Of a stretch of DNA of 28,328 bases, positions 23,558 to 28,328 are shown piece by piece. Each line of letters starts with the position of its first letter. Position 1 is the stretch's first letter. The DNA is from an uncultured Blautia sp. (GTDB lineage: Bacteria > Bacillota > Clostridia > Lachnospirales > Lachnospiraceae). Position numbers and translations under genes: made by a program. The DNA lies in NCBI GenBank assembly GCA_900552095.1, contig URYM01000001.1, forward strand, positions 1-28,328, given 5' to 3'. Below the pieces are notes generated by a model that did no database searches, was not told the origin of the DNA, and saw only the letters and a list, made by a program, of their open reading frames with translations.

Positions 23558-24979
23558 TTAAGCCCTTGCAGACTTTATCTCATTTACAAGTTCCTCATAC
23601 TCCGGTGCATTTAAGTAATCCTGGATTGTGATCAGCTTTGTATCCGGCTGTTTTTCCCTCACAATCTGCTCCAGAGATGTGTGCGTTACCAGAAGATCCG
23701 CCTCCTGCGGCAGATTCATCACAGGCGCATGCTCTACCTGAATATCTGTAATTCCCGCTTTTTTCAGTTTCTTTGCGATCACTGACGCACCCATGGCACT
23801 GGAACCCAGACCTGCATCACACACATAAATAATCTTTTTTACCTTCGCATAATCAACTTCAGCCTCTTTTTCCTCGAATACGGAAGAAATGCGGGATTTC
23901 TTTCCCTTCAGAGCTTCCATCTGCTTTGCCGCTTCTCTTAAGCTTCTGTCTCCTTCTTCCTCGTCCATCTTAGAATGTTTTACAATGACAGAGGCAACCA
24001 GGAAAGAGACTGCCGTAGAGGCCAGGATGGATACAAGGATCATGATCTGATCCCCGGCAGAAGCCATCATCATAATCGTAATAATACTTCCCGGAGAGCT
24101 CACTCCCACAAGACCGACATTAAACAGCGTAAACAGGAAGGTTCCTACTGCTCCTCCGGCAATCGCCGCAAGTACCAGAACCGGATTCATCAGAATAAAC
24201 GGGAAATAAATTTCATGGATACCGCCGATCGCATGAATCAGGGTAGCGCCGTAGGCATTTGCCTTTGCTCTTCCTCTTCCAAACACACAGTATGCCAGCA
24301 GAATTCCAAGACCGGGTCCGGGATTGGATTCCAGCAGAAACAGCACGGACTTTCCAAGCTCATTTAACTGAGCTGTGCCAAGAGGTGTTAAGATTCCCTG
24401 ACCGATCGCGTTATTCAGGAACAGTACCTTCGCCGGCTCAATGAAGATTGCCGTCAGCGGCAGCAGATTATTATTTTCCAGAGCTGCCACTCCTGAAGCA
24501 AATACAGAGGAAAGGGAAGTGATCGCCGGAGCCAGACCCACACATCCGACAATGGCCACGGCCGCTCCCAGAATTGCAATCGTCAGATTCCCCACCAGCA
24601 GTTCAAATCCAACCGGGATATGGGGATTGATCACCGCCTCTGTCTTCTTCAGCAGCCAGGCTGCCAGCGGAGCAATGATCATAGCTCCGAGCAGCATGGT
24701 AACATTGCTTCCGACAATCACACCCATGGTGGCAAATGCCCCGATTACCGCTCCTTTATCTCCATAGACCATTTTTCCTGCCGCCACACCGATCAGAATC
24801 GGCAGCAGATAGGTCAGCATCGGTGCAATAAAACCTTTGAGCATATCATTAGACAGCCAGATACCGAGCGCTGTCAAAATCCCCCATCCCATAAATGCTC
24901 CCAGATTCGGAAGCACCATGGCGCTTAATTTTCCGCCGAAGCGCTGTGCTTTCACACGATATGAAACTTTTTCTGACAT
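23558..24979 (-). CDS. PTS mannitol-type EIICB transporter
   Basis: Membrane transporter of 473 aa that imports and phosphorylates a hexitol-like substrate. The IIC domain (about 1-345) has multiple membrane helices and the family motif GGIHEIYFPFILM. The IIB domain (about 383-473) has the phospho-Cys in YVCDAGLGSSAMGAS near residue 387. The family is MtlA, without the fused IIA domain, which is supplied by the separate gene downstream. The ATG at 24979 is chosen for GGGGGAAG upstream. An ATG at 24997 has no ribosome site. Mannitol is the default substrate, but no mannitol-1-phosphate dehydrogenase is in the operon, so another polyol is possible. Confidence 0.93.
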   Translation of the reverse strand: MSEKVSYRVKAQRFGGKLSAMVLPNLGAFMGWGILTALGIWLSNDMLKGFIAPMLTYLLPILIGVAAGKMVYGDKGAVIGAFATMGVIVGSNVTMLLGAMIIAPLAAWLLKKTEAVINPHIPVGFELLVGNLTIAILGAAVAIVGCVGLAPAITSLSSVFASGVAALENNNLLPLTAIFIEPAKVLFLNNAIGQGILTPLGTAQLNELGKSVLFLLESNPGPGLGILLAYCVFGRGRAKANAYGATLIHAIGGIHEIYFPFILMNPVLVLAAIAGGAVGTFLFTLFNVGLVGVSSPGSIITIMMMASAGDQIMILVSILASTAVSFLVASVIVKHSKMDEEEGDRSLREAAKQMEALKGKKSRISSVFEEKEAEVDYAKVKKIIYVCDAGLGSSAMGASVIAKKLKKAGITDIQVEHAPVMNLPQEADLLVTHTSLEQIVREKQPDTKLITIQDYLNAPEYEELVNEIKSARA

Positions 24980-25005
24980 AATTTCTTCCCCCAGCATACA
25001 GATTT

Positions 25006-26007
25006 TTACAGTTCTACTTCCTTTCCTTCCCGGATGGAACGCTCAATCGCATCCACCACGCGGAGCGCATCGTAAGACTGCTTCGGTGTAATAACAGATT
25101 TCGTATTATTTGCCACATTATTTACAAAAGCCATAACTTCTTCTGCCAGATCTCCGCACACCTCTCCATTTACGTAATACCAGTGTCTGGAATCCGGATA
25201 CTGCACCCCATTGCCCGTCACAAATCTTACGCCATTGTCGCAGGAATCCACATAAGCGACTCCTTTGGTTGCAACCAGCTCCACCTTATCATCAATAATC
25301 GTAGGTGAATTTTCCGGAAGTGTCCAGCAGGCTTCCATACAGGCAATCGCACCGTTTTCATAGGTCACGATAGCATAGATCACATCGTTCATTCCATTTT
25401 CTTTCAGAAGCACACTGCGGTTTCTGGCAAATACCTTTACCGGCTGGCATCCCATCCACCAGTTTACATAATCAATATCATGGATCATTACATGCATGCT
25501 CAGATCAGATGCTCCGATATAGCGTCTCGGCCCGATGATCGGACTGTTTCTTCTCACGTAGCAGTGAATAATATCTCCCAATTCTCCCCGATCCAGCCGT
25601 TCCTTGATCATGGCAAATCTGGGATCGAACCGCAGCAGAAAACCGGTTGTAAATACTTTATCATAATCTTTTACCAGTTCATACATCGCTTTTCCGTCTT
25701 CCAGCTCTTTTGCCAGCGGTTTTTCCAGAAGAATATGTTTCTTTGCCGCTACAGCCAGTTCTACGGCCTCCCTGTGCATATTGTCCGGCAGAACGATGCT
25801 GACCGCCTCAATTTCCGGATCTTGAAGCATTTCCCTGTAATCTTTATAAAGCCGGACTCCCGGAAATTCTGTCTCCAGCTCCTTTCTCCTCTCATCCTTA
25901 TACTCACACAGAGCCGTCAGTTCCACCTGCGGCAGCTTACGGTAAATCTGCGCGTGATAAGTCCCCATCTGTCCTACTCCGATTACACCTGCTTTAATCT
26001 TGCTCAA
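25006..26007 (-). CDS. Gfo/Idh/MocA-family oxidoreductase
   Basis: NAD(P)-dependent dehydrogenase, 333 aa, cytoplasmic. The Rossmann motif GVIGVGQMG lies at residues 7-15, the conserved EKPLAKE at 95-101, and the catalytic region HDIDYVNWW at 176-184. The family acts on inositols, sugars and sugar derivatives. The start is an unusual TTG at 26007, supported by AAGGAGG 8-9 bases upstream and by the domain beginning there; an upstream in-frame ATG would put the promoter inside the gene. First gene of the PTS operon, read divergently from the PRD regulator. It may replace the usual polyol-phosphate dehydrogenase, acting on the free or phosphorylated substrate. Confidence 0.92.
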   Translation of the reverse strand: MSKIKAGVIGVGQMGTYHAQIYRKLPQVELTALCEYKDERRKELETEFPGVRLYKDYREMLQDPEIEAVSIVLPDNMHREAVELAVAAKKHILLEKPLAKELEDGKAMYELVKDYDKVFTTGFLLRFDPRFAMIKERLDRGELGDIIHCYVRRNSPIIGPRRYIGASDLSMHVMIHDIDYVNWWMGCQPVKVFARNRSVLLKENGMNDVIYAIVTYENGAIACMEACWTLPENSPTIIDDKVELVATKGVAYVDSCDNGVRFVTGNGVQYPDSRHWYYVNGEVCGDLAEEVMAFVNNVANNTKSVITPKQSYDALRVVDAIERSIREGKEVEL

Positions 26008-26033
26008 TTTTATTTCCTCCTTTTCTTTTCCTG

Positions 26034-26049
26034 TACGGTTCGTTTTCGT
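26034..26049 (-). promoter_or_regulatory. cre-like site in the PTS operon leader
   Basis: On the minus strand ACGAAAACGAACCGTA matches the CcpA cre pattern (WTGNAANCGNWNNCWW) except at two positions. It lies just after the predicted transcription start of the PTS operon, a typical repression position. Weak. Confidence 0.25.
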
Positions 26050-26056
26050 TGTATTT

Positions 26057-26085
26057 ATTGTAAATAATATCCAGGAACTTTTAAA
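26057..26085 (-). promoter_or_regulatory. Predicted PTS operon promoter
   Basis: Minus strand TTTAAA (26080-26085), 17 bases, TACAAT (26057-26062). The weak -35 fits a promoter that needs an activator such as the PRD protein encoded opposite. Confidence 0.45.
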
Positions 26086-26139
26086 GACAAGCAATTTCCT
26101 CTTTATCCGGCAATTAGACTCACACTTTTTTAGATATGT

Positions 26140-26158
26140 CTGCCATATAGAGTGGCAG
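26140..26158. promoter_or_regulatory. Inverted repeat CTGCCA-N7-TGGCAG, possible regulator site
   Basis: CTGCCA (26140-26145) and TGGCAG (26153-26158) are exact inverted arms in the divergent gap, 10 bases upstream of the regulator -35 and about 55-73 bases upstream of the PTS operon -35. It may be the binding site of the PRD regulator, controlling both directions. Confidence 0.35.
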
Positions 26159-26167
26159 TTCCTTAAC

Positions 26168-26196
26168 TTGTCAAACATAAGGGTTCCATGTATACT
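26168..26196 (+). promoter_or_regulatory. Promoter of the PRD regulator gene
   Basis: TTGTCA (26168-26173), 17 bases, TATACT (26191-26196). An ATG at 26188 lies inside this promoter, so it cannot be the start codon. Confidence 0.65.
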
Positions 26197-26226
26197 CAAT
26201 ATAATGAAGAAAGGGGGAATTCTGTC

Positions 26227-28155
26227 ATGTTTCAAAACTCACGCTTAAACGAACTTCTGAAATATTTTCTGGCACACAGGGAGTATACCCCCTCTTCCAA
26301 ACTCACCGGACATTTTCAGATCTCCGAGCGGACACTCCGGGGAGATGTCCGCGCTGTCAATGACGAGCTGAAAAAATACCACGCACAGATTTCCGTAAAA
26401 CGGCGGGAAGGCTACTATCTCCATCTGGAAGATCCCTCCATCGCCGCTTTTCTGGAGGAATCTGTCAAAACCCGGGATTCCCAGCTGGACTCTGTGGACA
26501 AACGCATCAATCATCTGATTATAAAAATGCTCTATACCACAGATTATCTCAGTCAGGATGACCTGGCCGATGAAGTTTTTGTCAGCCCCTACACGGTGAT
26601 CAATTACCTGAAGACGATCCGGACAATCCTGTCCCGCTATGAACTCACACTCCAGACAAAGGCCAATCTGGGATATAAAGTTCTGGGAAAAGAATCAGAC
26701 AAGCGAAAATGCATTTTTGACCTGCTTGCCTCCACCTACCAGCAGTACGCCTTCTGGTTTTCTGATGATCAGAAGGAACTCTTAAATCATGTAAATCTGG
26801 AACGGATCAAAACGATCGTCATCGAATTCAACCGGAAGTACGATCTGCATTTTTCTGATTTTAACCTGAAAAATCTGATCCTGCATATCGCGCTCTCCAT
26901 CTCAAGGCTTCAGATCGGCCAGTCTATCCCGGAAGGAAATTTTCCGGATTTTTCCGAGGCTGATGAACTTCTGCATCCTCTGATCCGGATGATGGAGGAA
27001 GAATTCCAGGTGGCCTTCGGACCCGGTGAGAAAAATTATGTATACTCTCACTACGTTTCCAATACCGGAGATCTGCTGGATCCCGGATATAACGACGATT
27101 ATATCTTAAAACTGGTGGAAGATATTCTGTATTACATCTACGAATCGTACCATATAGATCTGAGGACAGATATGATCATCCTGAATGATTTAAGCCAGCA
27201 TCTGAAATCCATCTTAAGCGCAGAATACTATAATCTTCCCAAGAAAAATCCTCTCCTGAATACGATCCGGTCCAATTATATCCTGGCCTATGAAATTTCA
27301 GAGACAGCCGTATCTCAGGCTTTTGAAAATGAACCTTTCCAGCTGTCTGAAGATGAGATTGGATATGTGGCCCTCCATGTGGGCGCCGCCATTGAACGCT
27401 ACTTTGATTCCCGGTACGTCTGCCGGAAAAAGGTGCTGATCGTCTACAAAAACGGATATGCAGAGGGAAGTTTTCTTGCCTCCAAGCTGAATACCCTGTT
27501 CAAAGACGCCCTGAATATCGTGGGAAAATATCCTTCCAACGAACTGACTCCTTCCGTCTGCCAGGAAGCGGATCTGATCATTTCCACAACGGCGCTCAAG
27601 GAAATCCCGCAGATCCCCATTGTGGTTATTGATATTCCTCTTCTGAAAAAAGACATCGAAAATCTCTCCCGGGCTATCACCCGCGAAAAAGAACATCCGA
27701 TCCGTCAGATCGCAGATCTGTTTTCTCCGGATCTCTTTCTCCGTTCTTCCGCTGCGAGCCGGGATGAGATCATACACAGGCTCTGCTGTCTGCTGCTGGA
27801 AGACGGCGGAGTAAAAGATGATTTTGAAAAAAGTGTGCTGGAACGGGAACAGCGGATCTCCACAGCCATGGACGGCGTCATCGCCCTGCCTCATCCCATG
27901 TCCATCTGTTCCACAAAAACCAGAATCGCCGTGGGTATCCTTGAAAAACCAGTTCCCTGGTCAGAGAAAGATCAGGCACAGATCGTCCTTATGCTGAGCC
28001 TCTCCGATGACAAGCGAAAAGATCTCAAAAAACTGTATGATACATTCGTGGCCATAACAAACAATCCTCCTCTGCAGAACCTTCTTCTGGAGGCCAAAAC
28101 GATCTATGACTTTCTGCAGATTCTGGAAGATCACATACCGGCGGATGACTATTAA
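26227..28155 (+). CDS. PRD-domain transcriptional regulator (MtlR/LicR type)
   Basis: 642-aa PTS-controlled DNA-binding regulator. Domains in order: HTH (about 5-65), second HTH (about 90-155), PRD1 (about 190-290; His220), PRD2 (about 300-400; His325, His384), EIIB-like (about 402-490) and EIIA-like (about 505-640; phospho-His556 in IALPHPMS). HPr and the transporter EIIs phosphorylate such proteins, so activity follows sugar availability. In the EIIB-like part the expected Cys motif reads VLIVYKNGYAEG, with no Cys at the usual place. ATG at 26227 follows AAGGGGGAA. It is divergent from the four-gene PTS operon, which it most likely activates. Confidence 0.93.
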   Translation: MFQNSRLNELLKYFLAHREYTPSSKLTGHFQISERTLRGDVRAVNDELKKYHAQISVKRREGYYLHLEDPSIAAFLEESVKTRDSQLDSVDKRINHLIIKMLYTTDYLSQDDLADEVFVSPYTVINYLKTIRTILSRYELTLQTKANLGYKVLGKESDKRKCIFDLLASTYQQYAFWFSDDQKELLNHVNLERIKTIVIEFNRKYDLHFSDFNLKNLILHIALSISRLQIGQSIPEGNFPDFSEADELLHPLIRMMEEEFQVAFGPGEKNYVYSHYVSNTGDLLDPGYNDDYILKLVEDILYYIYESYHIDLRTDMIILNDLSQHLKSILSAEYYNLPKKNPLLNTIRSNYILAYEISETAVSQAFENEPFQLSEDEIGYVALHVGAAIERYFDSRYVCRKKVLIVYKNGYAEGSFLASKLNTLFKDALNIVGKYPSNELTPSVCQEADLIISTTALKEIPQIPIVVIDIPLLKKDIENLSRAITREKEHPIRQIADLFSPDLFLRSSAASRDEIIHRLCCLLLEDGGVKDDFEKSVLEREQRISTAMDGVIALPHPMSICSTKTRIAVGILEKPVPWSEKDQAQIVLMLSLSDDKRKDLKKLYDTFVAITNNPPLQNLLLEAKTIYDFLQILEDHIPADDY

Positions 28156-28185
28156 CTTCAGGTCTGAAGCTCTCAATTTACAAAA

Positions 28186-28234
28186 AATCACCGCAAAAGC
28201 ATGGAAACAAAAATGCTTTTGCGGTGATTCTTTT
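28186..28234. terminator. Bidirectional terminator after the PRD regulator
   Basis: AATCACCGCAAAAGCAT (28186-28202) pairs perfectly with ATGCTTTTGCGGTGATT (28213-28229). It is followed by CTTTT on the plus strand and by a run of six T on the minus strand. Confidence 0.88.
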
Positions 28235-28251
28235 CAGATCACGGATCCCTG

Positions 28252-28290
28252 TTAATACTTCCGGAATCGCTGATACCGTCTCTTCGTCAG
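28252..28290 (-). CDS. Possible C-terminus of a convergent gene, cut by contig end
   Basis: Twelve codons ending LTKRRYQRFRKY followed by TAA at 28252, in the minus strand. The terminator at 28186-28229 has its better T-run on the minus strand, which fits a gene ending here. The stretch is too short to identify and could be chance. Confidence 0.25.
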   Translation of the reverse strand: MTKRRYQRFRKY

Positions 28291-28291
28291 C

Positions 28292-28328
28292 CTGTCTCTT
28301 ATACACATCTGACGCTGCCGACGATCTT
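28292..28328. other. Illumina Nextera adapter sequence (assembly artefact)
   Basis: CTGTCTCTTATACACATCT (28292-28310) is the transposase mosaic end used in Nextera libraries. GACGCTGCCGACGA (28311-28324) is the rest of the read-1 adapter in reverse complement. The last four bases would be index. This part is not genomic. Confidence 0.97.

Noticed and set aside
26188..26226. Upstream ATG start for the PRD regulator
   Set aside because: It lies between the -35 and -10 elements of the promoter; the ATG at 26227 has the ribosome site.
1..28291. CRISPR array, tRNA, rRNA or prophage
   Set aside because: No regularly spaced repeats, no cloverleaf or rRNA-like blocks, and no integrase or phage proteins were seen on reading both strands by eye; a tRNAscan or CRISPR search was not possible.
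28292..28310. Tn5 mosaic end, which could suggest a transposon
   Set aside because: It continues directly into the Nextera read-1 adapter at the very end of the window, so it is library sequence.

Overview
The window looks like a chromosomal contig from a Gram-positive, anaerobic gut Firmicute, most likely a Lachnospiraceae member (Blautia / Ruminococcus gnavus-torques type). This rests on the strong AGGAGG-type ribosome sites, the mid-GC composition, the T-box, S-box (SAM-I) and yybP-ykoY leaders, PerR with a reverse rubrerythrin, and the family-level look of the proteins. The genus is an inference. The far right end (28292-28328) is not biological: it is an Illumina Nextera adapter, so the contig or a read end stops there. 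The left end cuts a response regulator.

Layout, left to right (nearly everything is on the minus strand). (1) 1-7280: two signalling units. A histidine kinase followed by its OmpR-type response regulator (2148 to <1) lies downstream of a four-gene unit: response regulator, short intramembrane-type kinase, ABC ATPase and an 850-aa FtsX-type permease (7280 to 2290). The ABC genes have their own probable regulator-controlled promoter with three 11-bp-spaced GTCA repeats. (2) 7338-8811: metK behind a complete SAM-I riboswitch with visible terminator and antiterminator. (3) 8845-12771: tetR-type regulator, GH13 amylase-like enzyme and glgB in one operon, from a promoter that contains a near-perfect TetR-style palindrome. 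(4) 12768-13547: TatD-family nuclease/hydrolase. (5) 13647-16469: a P2-type cation ATPase behind a yybP-ykoY manganese riboswitch with a terminator, so probably a Mn2+ exporter. (6) 16505-18861: metG behind a methionine T-box leader. (7) 18911-21236: nagB-nagA plus a small zinc-ribbon protein. (8) 21269-22423: on the plus strand, perR and a reverse rubrerythrin, each with a PerR-box-like site. (9) 22422-28234: a PTS cluster with a mannitol-type EIICB, an EIIA, a HAD phosphatase and a Gfo/Idh/MocA dehydrogenase, divergent from a PRD/MtlR-type regulator.

The genes are mostly housekeeping or common accessory functions, but their RNA and operator control is unusually legible. Methionine and SAM supply (metK, metG) are each under a leader RNA. 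Metal export is under a Mn2+ RNA, peroxide defence under PerR, and alpha-glucan metabolism under a local TetR. The PTS cluster lacks a recognisable mannitol-1-phosphate dehydrogenase and pairs the transporter with a phosphatase and a Gfo/Idh oxidoreductase. It is the best candidate here for an uncharacterised catabolic route. I saw no CRISPR array, tRNA, rRNA, integrase, transposase or phage gene.
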